Source: Pseudoneurospora amorphoporcata (lineage: Eukaryota; Ascomycota; Sordariomycetes; Sordariales; Sordariaceae). From it: a stretch of DNA of 64,000 nt. The notes beneath the pieces were generated by a model, which saw nothing but the letters and a program-made list of their open reading frames with translations, did no database searches and was not told the origin of the DNA. This document shows positions 44,385 through 55,363 of this stretch, in pieces (the first letter of the stretch is position 1; the number at the start of each line of letters is the position of its first letter). Position numbers and translations under genes: made by a program. The DNA is taken from the NCBI GenBank assembly GCA_033297205.1, contig MU859075.1, positions 212,850 through 276,849 of the forward strand, written 5' to 3'.

Positions 44385-46422
44385 GTTAGAGATGGGAGGT
44401 AGGTGGATTTTGAGATGGGTCGATGGTGGTGATGCTGAGTGTTGTCTAGATAGAAGGCTGTTAAATGTCCGTGGTGACGAGCGATATTGTGGTCGTTTGA
44501 TTCAATGATTCGAAGGATATCGAGAAGTGAATGCCCTGGGAAGGTGTCCGTGTCCGTCGTGGTGCGAGCTGGGGCGAGATATGCAGCTAGGTGGATTTGG
44601 CGTTGGTCGCGCGCTCAGTGGCTGTTAAGGTGACGTTTGGGCGGTTGATTCCTGTTCCTTTCGCGCAGTCTCGGCGGACCGAATGTTCTTGATGGATATC
44701 TAGAGATGCAGAGGTGGAACTGGGATCCCTCGGTGACCGGCGCTATATGTCGTCTTATAGCCTTGTTTAATTGTGGTTGAAGGTTGCCGTTCAGTGTGAA
44801 GGTGAGTGCACTGTAACGCCGTCGTGACGAGGTCTCTCTGCTCAATTAGTGGGGTACCCTTTCTCGCCTCTGTACAAAATAATAGAGCAACTCGCGACAC
44901 TTTAGCGATGCTTTGGGGCCGTCTTATTTTGTACAACCCAATCATATGAACTTCCATCCTATCTAAACATCACTTTCACCTTCACACCGGTAAACAAACC
45001 CATTGAAAGCTCATCTGCAACTACCCGCACCGCCCCCAATATTGATCCCGCATTCACAAAAGGGTACATATGTACGGTGAACGCAAACAGTCAATTCCTG
45101 AACAGGCGGTAAAGGTATGGTCTGTAGTCTGTTGCCTCAACATCAGATTGCGAAAAGGAACTGGGCCTCCTACAGTAATCCAAATGTCTGTTTTGTAAGA
45201 TATGATGTTCAAGATCAGAGTAGACGCCGGTATCAACAATGCGCCTTGTCGTCACCATCACTCTGACATGTCACATTTTCAGCACGAGCTGTACCAAAGT
45301 TTCGAGTCACGGATAGATGACTGATCACGTTTCTGGTCTCGCTTAAGTGTAAAACAAGGCAGAATCAATGTCCCAATCGTATCTCGGGATCTTAATGCAA
45401 GTAAGTGTGTATCCATACCCAAATATTCAAATGTTTAGACCACAAACAAACAAACTGATTCGCTAGATCACCATCATTCATCGCGTGCATCCATGCTATT
45501 TCCTTTCGGGAAACCAAGAGTCATCCATTGTTTGGAGGCGATATCCCCTATCACCCGTGCCTTGGTAAACATCACGTCGAAACTATTGTAAGCTCGCGGT
45601 GGGAACAGCAGGTCTGTCGGATGCGGATATTCACATCACCGGTGGTCGAAAGAGAGATACCGCGCTGGAATCGAATTGCGAATATCCACGCTACTAATGT
45701 AAATGCTCTTCATCGTCGCCATCCGCTTCCATTCGGTTTCGCTCGCCTATGGGCCACACCATAAGAACAGGGGTGTTTTAGGGCAACAACCGGCCTCAAT
45801 ATCTATGTTGCCTCCTTCAGATATGGTGTGTTGATGGCAAACGTTTCGACCCAAATAAAGCCTAAGCACCCCCCTCCTGTCGGCCTGCAACATCTGTTCA
45901 TGTGCGCATTCTTTCCCTGCCGTAGCTCATAGCGGCCTCGGTTTGCGACTCTAGGGTGCGGCGTCTGAGAAAATTTGTATCCAATAATGACGAACGGCTC
46001 AGTGATGGTATCGTGGTTACCAGGCCGAGAACCGCAATAGTCGCTGACAAGCTATCCCCATGCGATGCTAGCAAGCACTGTTGGCAGCGAGCTTGGGCGG
46101 ATCGACTGAGGGTAAAATGGTCCTTCTGCAACGGAGGGACTCAAGCGGGATTATGAACGGCATCTTGACGCCTAAGAGCAGACTCGCCTCGCGTTTCGCA
46201 CTTTTTTGTGACATCGATGTCACAAGAGCCGCCCCTAAGCTGTGCAGACCACCGCGGGATTACGAGCTGGCCTCAGCGGGGGCAAACCTTAGAGGGGGCA
46301 TATGAGGCCCGAGACGAAGTCGTGGAACAGGACATGGAACAGGACATGTCAGATTCGTCAGCGTTCAGAACGGCCTCGTCACGGGCCAGCGCAAGTTTCT
46401 TCAGGCCATCCTCGAGTCGTGA
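44385..46422. other. 2-kb intergenic region
   Basis: No supported gene. The part next to 44384 is the promoter of the 227-aa gene, and the part before 46423 is the 3' flank of the WD40 gene. Scattered frames of 60-80 codons lack motifs. Confidence 0.5.
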
Positions 46423-48908
46423 CTAGCGAAAGTTGATGACAGCAAGCTGCGACATCGTTAGCACAAGTCCACAAATCCGGACGAAGATTGTACGTACCCG
46501 ACTATTCAAGCCATACACCAGCTTTCCTCCCTCTGCATCCCAGCCAAGGCAGGGTGCGAGGATCTCCTCCGCTTCTGCGCCTGTTTTGGGGCTCCTCCAG
46601 CCCGGATGCGACTCCTTGTTCCAGCTGGCGTAGGGCACCGTCGGATCGTCGAGCTTCCACACCAAGACCCTGTCCGCAGTTGCTCCGGCAATATGAATGC
46701 CATCGGGGGTCATCGCAATGTTAGCGATTTGGTCGGCCATCGTCATCGAGTACTTCGCCTTGTTTTCGGCGTTTCGTACGTTCCATATGCAGATGGCGCC
46801 ATCTTCTCCACTGGACGCAAGCAATCTTTCATCTTCCTCGGGCTCACGGTCCAATGGCTGCCATAAAAGTCCGGTGATGTTTCCGATATGGGCGTTGATA
46901 GACCGCCGTTGGCCCGCATGGTCCCAAACCTAATGAGTAGATTGTTAGTAGAGGTTCATAGCTTGTTGTTTTCTTGTTTGTAGCATCCCACTTACATGAA
47001 TAATGCCCTTTTCAGTGGCAGTGGCAATAAGCCCCGTCTTTGCGTCGTACTTGATCTGGCTGAAACTTTCGTCCTTGCCGGTGTTGAACTCTCTGCCAGG
47101 TCCGATGCCCTTCTCTCCGCAGCGCAGGGCGACCAGGCAATCGCCTCCACAAATGACAAACTCAGTTTCGCTAACCCAGCAAACATCGAGAACACTATCG
47201 TCGAGGGTACGTTCAACGAGGTGAGAGGCCGAGTTTGCGGTAGATAGGGAGAAAACAGTGACCATTATGCCGCGACTATCGAGACTGACACCCAAAAGCA
47301 AGTCTTTGTTGGGGCTCCAACGCAACTTGAGGATAGGAGGGTCGACGCCATCAAAGCGGTGGATAGGCGAGCCATTGACATCCCAGATGCTGACGCGGGA
47401 CTTTCCCCCATGATCCACAGCCAGGGCAATGGCAGTACCGTCGACGTTCCAAGCAAGTGACGAGACGGTGGACGACTTGAGGACGTCCTGCTCGGTGAGG
47501 CTGGAGAAGCTGGAGTTGAGGGTGAATGGGGGGGCCGACCGGTCGTCCACGTGACCTGCAGGGATGTCGGCCACTGGGGCGTCTCCACGCGAGACAGTCC
47601 AAAGACGGGCTAGCGCCTCGGTCCCGGCAACCGCCAAGATGGACGGGTTGCTGGGGTTCCACTCGCAGAACAGCGCCAGCGGCGACGCAGTAGGGTTTTC
47701 GGTCATCTGGTCCTGGCTTGTTGATAGTTCCGACTCGGTGCTTTCGTCGGCGCCCATGCGCAGGAATACCGTCGCCCGCGTAAGATCAAGCGGTTCTTCT
47801 GTCTGGGTGGCCTTCTCTGGGCCCTCGGTGCGTGGTGGTGGAGATGCAGCCTGCTCGCCCTCCAGGGGCGATGGGTAGGCGTGGTTGTTGTTGTTGACAT
47901 TGCTGCTACTCGAGTTGTTGTTGCTGTGGTCTGGGTGCGAGTCGATTTCCATGGGCGTAGTGGCCGATTCCACCCCGATTCCGTTCTCGTTGCCATTGCT
48001 CAGCCTTTGTCGCTTCGCAGGCGTTCCGTTGCGCAATACGTGATGCGGACGCTCACTCCCGCGTTTTCGCGCATTTCCGTTCTCAATCTCGGTCTCGGCC
48101 TCCGACTCATCTTCCTCCTCCATGTCCTCCCCCGACTCATTGGGTGCTGGTTCAAACTTGAGAGGCCCGAACACTCCGCGGGCACTCTCGGCTGCTGCTT
48201 GCCCTTCACGAGTGTCCTGCTACCAGTGTCAGCCAAAAAAAACTTGGACCCCAGTACAGCGCTGCAACCGCTGCAACCACAGGAGCCGACCCCCCGGGGG
48301 TGTCTGGCTGTGCCAGAGGCCAGCGCACCATGATGACGCCCGCCATCGAGGTAATGCCGAATTGAACCCGATGCAGCCTTTTGGAGAGCAGCGGATCGGA
48401 AAGCGAATGCTAAGAAAAGTGCTATATCGTACCTGGTTGGCTTCCGCGAATTTCCTCTGGTAGTCTTCATAGATCAGGCCCTTGTTCAACAGGGACACCA
48501 ACGCGTACGTGTGCACATGCTTTGCAAAGTCAAATTTCCTGTGGGGAGCCTGCACTCTCCATTCTTTCTGGAGTTTGGCGGCAGTGTCTCGATAATCTGT
48601 GGGACAAAAGACGGTGCGCGCGGTTAGTCTCACAAGGCGGGAAAACGGGAAATACCAGCCGCCAAGGGCCATGCGCCTTGGAGGGATTCATGAGAAAAAG
48701 ACATACTTGACTCGAGTAGGTATCTAGCAGACGCAAGATGGCAGGCCCATCGTCAGTACTTTTGTCATGCCATGGATAGCCCCCAATCTAGGGAGGGAGA
48801 GTGCGCCGGGTCTTGACACTTGACAAGCAGCGCGGAGGGTGGCGGGGAGGGATAGGCGAACCTCCAAACGAGGTAGTTCACTCGGTCCGTGTCCAGTAGT
48901 TCTTTCAT
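46423..48908 (-). CDS. LisH-WD40 protein, Sif2/TBL1-like (634 aa)
   Basis: The likely role is a scaffold subunit of a histone deacetylase co-repressor (yeast Set3C Sif2, animal TBL1/TBLR1 with NCoR-HDAC3), in the nucleus. Six minus-strand exons: 48908-48862, 48723-48707 (17 nt), 48596-48433, 48216-46996, 46929-46498 and 46446-46423. Introns run 51-216 nt; most show CTAAC or CTGAC branch sites. Only the full splice restores the LisH motif DRVNYLVWRYLLESNYRDTAAKL across exons 1-3. An acidic, Asn/Ser-rich linker follows (about 95-230). Then come WD repeats: LALFCEWNPSNPSILAVAG...ARLWTV, VSSLAWNVDGTAIALA...VSIWD, SSGEDGAICIWNV and IAGATADRVLVWKL. The first donor (GTTCGC) is weak, yet it yields the expected sequence. 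The protein ends LAVINFR, closing the last blade as in this family. Confidence 0.92.
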
Positions 48909-49979
48909 TGTCGTCGTCGGTCACGGCAGGTTGCTGGGGCGGCGAGCGATTGGATGCAGATTGTGAAAACGGGGGTGAAGGTGACAGATGTACTGGTCGG
49001 CGCGGTCCAGGGAGACGGATCGTATCTACGACCAGGCGCGGCGAATGGGTGTCAAGTAGCGCGTTTTCAAGAATGCCGAATCTGTGGCTTGTGGTGTTTA
49101 CGCTTGGAACGGCGACGCTGAGGGTTGCGGAAGGCGGACGGCAAGATGGGATGGGGGAAAAGGAAGGCTTCAAGATTGGCAATGGTGCCTTCGTAGATTT
49201 GTGGTGGATTTGGCTGGATCTGGCTTTGACCTCTGGGACTGGACGGCGGGTAACGGGAGGGCCCCGGGCAGTGCGGATTTCCAGATGTTCCACCGCAGCG
49301 CAGGGCCAGGCAGTGGGCAAGTGGGAGTGGGTGCCGTGGGTGCACTGGGTGGGAGCTGCTGCTTCTGCTGTGCTTTTGCTAAAATGGGGGACAGGGAAGG
49401 TAAAGGTGTCTCCACGAATGTCACTGGTGGCCCTGCCCCGGTCGTCATTGCCCTGGCGGCCCTGGGCCTGCTGCTGCTGCGCGTTTAGCCGAGTGCTAAA
49501 ATGCAGGCCGTGCGCTAGTCCCTTTTGGGATATATGGAGAAATGCCCAGACACCTTCAATTCTTTGTCAACTCGAGATTTCTTGTCAATTCAGGCTTGTT
49601 GACAGTTAATCGAGAGGAGACGGGATTGGCAGTGTATCCAACGTCATTCATGGCAACGCAAGCCCCGAGTGGTGTATCACATGCATTTGTGCATTCGCAT
49701 ATGCGAATAGTTTTCTCTACTTCTACGCTGGTGCATCTGCCGCGACCGAGGAGGGGGGGCGTCGATGAGGAACGGGGGTCATTGGATTCAGCCCATCTGA
49801 AGAACCCCCTACACCTTGCTGCTGTCGCCTCACCTCCTCTTGAACGACCAATAGTACTCTGTATCCATCATTTCAAGCCGCATACCTAGATATCACGGGA
49901 AAAGGGGGTTCGGTATCCGACTTCATGGCTACGTACTGCGTAAGCTAGCAAACTTAATCCCATGTTTACGTCTTTCATC

Positions 49980-50043
<64 letters not shown>

Positions 50044-52364
50044 GATGAGTCTTTGATCTGATCAGTTGATGAAATTGGGATGGCAGTTGTTTCGCTTCTG
50101 GATCAGGCATAGGACGATCCATTTGAGGTTCTGGATGCCGGGGCATTGGGTTGGCCGGGATATGACGGGTCAGGATTCAGTTCCGGGCGATTGTGTGTGT
50201 CTTTCGTCCCGCGGCATCTGGATGCAGCGAGTGAGATGCAAGTCGCCCTTCTGCCTTCTGGCCTGCTTTTAGACTCTTGCACATGTGCGCCGTTACTTGT
50301 AGGAACTGCAAATGCTCATGGAACTTCATCCCGCCATTCTCATGGTTCGCGGATGACTTTCTTTGGGCTCCTGGCTCCTGGCTCCCTGGATCCCCAAGTA
50401 GGCTGCCGTTCACGAGGTGACGATCCCTTTCTCACATTGGCCCAACGTGTAACCAACCATCAATCAGTCCGTGACGATGATCCATGCGGCACACACCCAA
50501 GCCTCGCACCCCACCGACCGAAGGGTATGGCTTTCCAAAGCACACGGGTCGTTCTTCGAGCTCTCCTTCCACCTTATGCTGTCCTTGGGTTGCTGGGTTC
50601 CGTTTGGCTCGATTTGTGATGAATCTCTCCGCCTGAGTTGGTTCACCTGTGATTTGGAGGAAGCCGGAGATTCAGCGGTAAATGTGGCAGTTGAACCCTT
50701 TCCGCTGTAGCATGTTGCGGACCTGCTCCCCAGAGGAACAAAGGGGTCATGTACAGTGGCATGTACCAACAGAAATCGATGTGACGGTGTCCGGAGCGTG
50801 GTGATGTGCTCCTGGCGTTCCATTTCTGTCCTCTCTTTGATCAATTGCCATCCATCGAATGGACAGCCAATTAGCACGTACACGATACACAGGAAAGGGA
50901 CGCTGCTGGGCAAGGGTGCATGGCCCGGGGTCTTCGATCTCGAGCAGCCGGCGCAACGATTGGCTGCAGCTGGTTTTGACGTGCCTCACAAAAACAGCCC
51001 GACGTTGTTTCAGGGGTACAAGTACACTACAAGCATCCCGCTCTCACCCCACACCTTTTTGGGACGCTGCCGGTAGGTATCCAGACTGGGACCCTCTTTT
51101 TTCCCCTCAACACCGAAGAGGCGAACGAACTGGGGCACGCGTGCTTTGTGCGGAGACGTTCGATTTGCAGAATGCAACGCCAGTTTGGATTGCCTCGGGG
51201 TCATGCTCTCTCGAGAATTCTGCTGATAATGAGTCCCATCTCTGCGGTGTGCTGCTCTTATCACGATGGCCAACATCTTTTCTTTCTGTCGACCTAACCA
51301 AGTTGAGGTAATCGCGTTTCCCGATGCAATTTGCTAAGTAAGAGCCGACCCAAACGTGTGGGCCAAGCCTTCAGTCTGGGGCGGTGGAGACCGGGACGAA
51401 GCCAAGAGAATTCGTCAACTCCTGACACTCCGCCGGATCTCCCAAGACATGGCAGATGTTGAATTCTATCCCCTTTGTTCACAAAGAAAAGAGGTCCTTG
51501 AACTCACAACAAAGCCTCTGTATTTCCCCATGGGAACACATTATTGCACTGCAAATCCATCATCAACCTAGTTTGATCCAAGCCGCTATGTAGATTGGGT
51601 AACCGGAAGTGCGTAAGCTCCTGCCGGAACTCCGTGCCGCTGTGGGTTGTCTTGGGCGGAACAGCCCCCCTTGCATTCTTGCTGCATACGTCGGTTGACG
51701 ATGCGACAGTCCCAGGCTCTCCTGACCAACCGACCGATGGCTAAATCGAGGAGTGCGAGGGGGTTAAGAACCGTACCGGAAAGTCAAAGTTGAGACACTC
51801 CTTCAATGGGTCTTTATACGTCTTGATGTTTTGTCTTGACAATCCGGATCGTATCATATCCTTTGTCCCTCTTGTTAGTCTGGCTGCTGTCGAGCTGTTT
51901 GCAAGTGAAAGTTCCTTGTCCAAAGCCAAGGTACGTACCATCTGCAGAATGGAGCATCCATGATGGCATGGCATTGGGCAATCTCCATACCTTAAAGTGG
52001 AGCACGGTCCAATTCTCAAAATGTGGCTCGTGCCTTTCCGCATCCTCCAGTGACACATGATCGCCGGGCAGGCATTTCTTGACACCTGAGGCAACAACTC
52101 CTCTAGAACCTTGCAGGCCAGACCATGGGATATTCCGTGACCAAAGAGTCCCTACGAACAGACACGGACCCGCCTGGGCGCGACGGCCTGCAGCTTCTGA
52201 CAGCAACAGGTGACGACCCCTCGAATTAGGTTCGGCGACAGGACAGCACCGGACGCGACCACGAACTCGACAATACGATAATGCCCTGACCACGATACCC
52301 AAGACTCCTTACTTCTGAATAGACGATACCCCGACCATTAGACAGTAAAACATAATCACCCACC
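48909..52364. other. 3.4-kb divergent intergenic region
   Basis: Shared upstream region of the WD40 gene (minus) and the TMEM115-like gene (plus). A 256-codon plus-strand frame (48839-49609) overlaps the WD40 first exon in antisense and shows no family motif, so I do not call it. A TTG-trinucleotide microsatellite lies at 49979-50044. Nothing else is supported. Confidence 0.5.
49979..50044. repeat. (TTG)n trinucleotide microsatellite, about 21 units
   Basis: An uninterrupted TTG/CAA repeat of about 64 nt. On the minus strand a 86-codon frame through it would give poly-Gln, but there is no other sign of a gene. Confidence 0.95.
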
Positions 52365-53543
52365 ATGCCGCCGCGGATAAACCTCCCGCCCGTGACGCGC
52401 ATCAGCCTCTTCGCCCTCGGCCTGCAGTCCGTCCTCAGTGCTGCCATCCGATACCGCCAGTGGACGGCACACTCCGAGATTGTCATCCCATATCTCAACC
52501 TGATCCCCCAGCTGTCGCTCGTCTACCCGTGGACCTTTGTGACAACCACCCTCGTCGAGAGCAACATCTTCAACTTCAGTATCGCGGCCCTGACCCTCTA
52601 CCATGGCGGTCGTTACCTTGAGCGCGCCTGGTCCTCGCGCGAGCTCGCCAAATTCCTGCTCGTCACCTCCCTGATCCCGAATGCTCTCTGCTTTGCCACC
52701 TTGATTCTCTTCTTTACCTTTACCAGGAATGAGCGATGGACGTACGTACACACGAGACAAGCCAGCCAAGACCCTGGCTAACCTTTTACTATTCACAGAC
52801 TCATGACCATCGCCGGCACGATCCCACTCCAGATCTCCTTCCTCGTCGCTTTCAGCCAGCTCGTCCCCGCCCACACCGTCACCCTCTTTCGCGGCATCCT
52901 CTCGCTCCGCGTGCCCCGATTTCCGCTCCTCTACATCGGCGTCGTGACGGCCTTGTGCCTCACGCCCATGCTCACGAGCGTATCTTTCCTGCTCGCCGTC
53001 TACGGCTTCATCACGAGCTGGACCTACCTCCGTTTCTACAAGGCCGTCTTCCCCGACCTCGACCAGTCTCAGACGAGCTCCCTCCGCGGTGACGCCAGCG
53101 AGACTTTCGCCTTTGCCGAGTTCTTCCCCGGTCCCGTCCGGCCCCTGGTCGCGGGCATCTCCGATAACGTCTTCAACGTGCTGGTTGCCATGCGCGTCTG
53201 CACGCCTTTTACGCAAGACCACATCTCAGCCGCCCGCGGCGACAACGCCTTCTCGCACCACAGCCACCAGCGCGGTGCGCCCGGCAGCGCAAGAGCCGAG
53301 GCCGAGCGCAGGAGGGCGCTGGCTCTCAAGGCCCTCGATCAGCGCTTGCATGCCGCCACCGCCGGCGCCGCCGCTCGCGCCTCGAGCAACCCAGCCCCGC
53401 CCGCTGTTCAACCCCCCGCTCCATCGACCACGGGCCCAACGGTCCAGACACAACCGCAGGCGAATACACAGAAGACGATGACGACGCAGACAGGCGAGGC
53501 GGGCTCCAGCTCCGATAATGACGGCAGCAGGAGCAGCGCATAA
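52365..53543 (+). CDS. TMEM115/DUF1751 rhomboid-like Golgi membrane protein (373 aa)
   Basis: Two exons, 52365-52741 and 52799-53543, separated by a 57-nt intron (GTACGT donor, GCTAACC branch site, TTCACAG acceptor). The protein has about six hydrophobic spans in the first 230 residues. The conserved elements are PQLSLVYPWTFVTTTLVESN, ALTLYHGGRYLERAW and PLLYIGVVTALCLTPML, then YGFITSWTYLRFYK and FAFAEFFPGPVRPLV. These are typical of the TMEM115/DUF1751 family (yeast YOL107w type), which shares the rhomboid fold but lacks the catalytic Ser-His pair and acts in Golgi-to-ER traffic in animals. The C-terminal 100 residues are Ala/Pro/Gln-rich, disordered and cytosolic. Identification is from remembered family motifs. 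Confidence 0.87.
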
Positions 53544-54910
53544 ACAGGAGAAAAGAGAGAGAAAGGAATGCTGCAGCCGGTAGTTTGGCTCGATACGTCT
53601 AATGTCGGGGCAAGTGGAAGGGAGATCAATGGGAATCTCCTATAAGATACAGCACGGCTTATGATAACGCGATAATCATTCATGGGGGTGGGTAGGCGGG
53701 GCTAGAAAGACGGAGAGTCCATTGATATCCAGAGTTGGAGATCATCGAAGAGCTGGCCAGGGTCATCTCAGGCGTCTGGTGACATGCCATCAAGAACCAC
53801 AGCAACTCGCAAACGGGTAGGCGGAGGGTGAGGATGAGGAGGAGGAGGAGGGGTGGTGATAGCACGAGAAGCGGTAGAAAGAAAACCAGGAAGATGAGGA
53901 AGTGGAAGACAAAGACTTCAAGCAGTGGGTGTGTCAACCCAGAGTGCCCAAGTATCAGAGAAGAAGAATAGTCCAAGGACATCTGCCACGTACAGCATAA
54001 TTAGAGAACAGAAATAGTAATTGCTCAAGGAACGACAGAAACATGAACAAAAGACTTACAAATCACATTCGTATGTCGCATTCATGAACACACTCGGAAC
54101 GAACCGGGACCTGCCGCCAGTTTACACTTGTAATAACGATGTTGGATAACATCAAGCATATCTTTATCGCGACGAGATAGCTAGTGACTTCTGGTCTTTG
54201 ACGCCCATGTGATGAGGCTGATTCTAGATTGAGAGCACGCATGACTTGCCGCAACCCTCCCATTTATGTTTCGCGGACCTGATTTAAATTTGACCACAAG
54301 CACCCCCAAACTTGCTAACCTTTCAGTCCATCAAACGGCCTTCGCGTTCAAGTCACTTCAATCACACATATCCTTCAAACTCGCTGTAAACCAAGGTTAA
54401 ACCCCAAGGCGGTCTGGGAAAAGGTTCAAAACTGGGAGTGTCTTTTCGATTGCCCCTTGGCGTCAGCGTTAGCAGAACCGCATCTCATACGTAACATACA
54501 GCTTTGTAAAAAGACAGAGTTAGCGGTAGACGTTGTTAATGGGAATCCGGGATCAAGGTGCATAGTACTGCACGTTCGGTTGTGTCTTTCTAGAGTGTTA
54601 AATAAAGGGAGGGTGGAAAGTAGACACACAGGAACATGACACTGCGGGATTTATATACTGCCGGCCTTTACTGCGTCAGTTGATGAACGAGCAAACGATT
54701 GTTTTGTTTTTTGGCACCCTCCTCCCTTTTTCTTTTGGAGATTTGCCTTGTTGGTGTATTTTTATGTTGATGGGTCAGGGAGGAGGACGCTTTTGGCAAC
54801 GGGTACGATCGTAACCATGCAAAAAGTTGTTGATATGTTTGCATACTACAACGCGCGCATGGGGGTAGATATCTTGAATACAGTAGTGACAGGATTGGTC
54901 ACTACGAGGA

Positions 54911-55363
54911 TGATTGATTGCCAATGTCGACGATGATGATGATTATGGGGAGAACGAGCAGAACGCTGACAGCAATGCGGAAAACAACGGTGAAGCGATG
55001 AAGATGAATGAGGTGTAATATGAACGCTATGATGATGGCGGGGAAGATTATTGTCACTGAGAATACAACGAAGAGAAGTAGAGGCAGGGGGGCGAGGGTG
55101 TTAGAGAAGAGGAGGGTGAAGACGGTGGCAACGACGGTCTTGACAAGGTTGAACTTAAGGACGATGAAAATGGGGATGACGCTGATTATGAGTACAGATA
55201 TGACGGTTCAGGGGAGACGTATCCGGATGTTGAAGATGATCGGAATTTTACACACCGGCATCGTTATAAGATTCTCTTGCGGAATAGCCTGCGGTACCTC
55301 TATCGAGGTCCGAAAAGGTCGAGTTTAGTCTACAAGTTTGTTGACCTTCAGGTCATGCTCTAA
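54911..55363 (+). pseudogene. Acidic frame broken by three stops, possible gene remnant
   Basis: One plus-strand frame reads DDDDYGENEQNADSNAEN and, further on, VREEEGEDGGNDGLDKVELK, DYEYRYDGSGETYPDVEDD, then HRHRYKILLRNSLRYLYRG. It is interrupted by TAA (55016), TGA (55058) and TAG (55079) and closed by TAA (55361). The last 93 codons are open. The composition changes from acidic to basic as in a real protein, and each internal stop could come from a single C-to-T change (CAA, CGA, CAG). It may be a decayed exon or simply purine-rich DNA. Confidence 0.25.

Noticed and set aside
48839..49609. 256-codon plus-strand frame
   Set aside because: It overlaps the first exon of the WD40 gene in antisense and shows no domain or splice support.
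49886..50146. Poly-Gln frame on the minus strand through the TTG repeat
   Set aside because: Produced by the microsatellite; the flanking residues show no coding character.
52356..53222. 288-codon minus-strand frame over the TMEM115-like gene
   Set aside because: Antisense shadow of a G+C-rich coding sequence. The plus strand has the membrane spans, an in-phase intron and family motifs.
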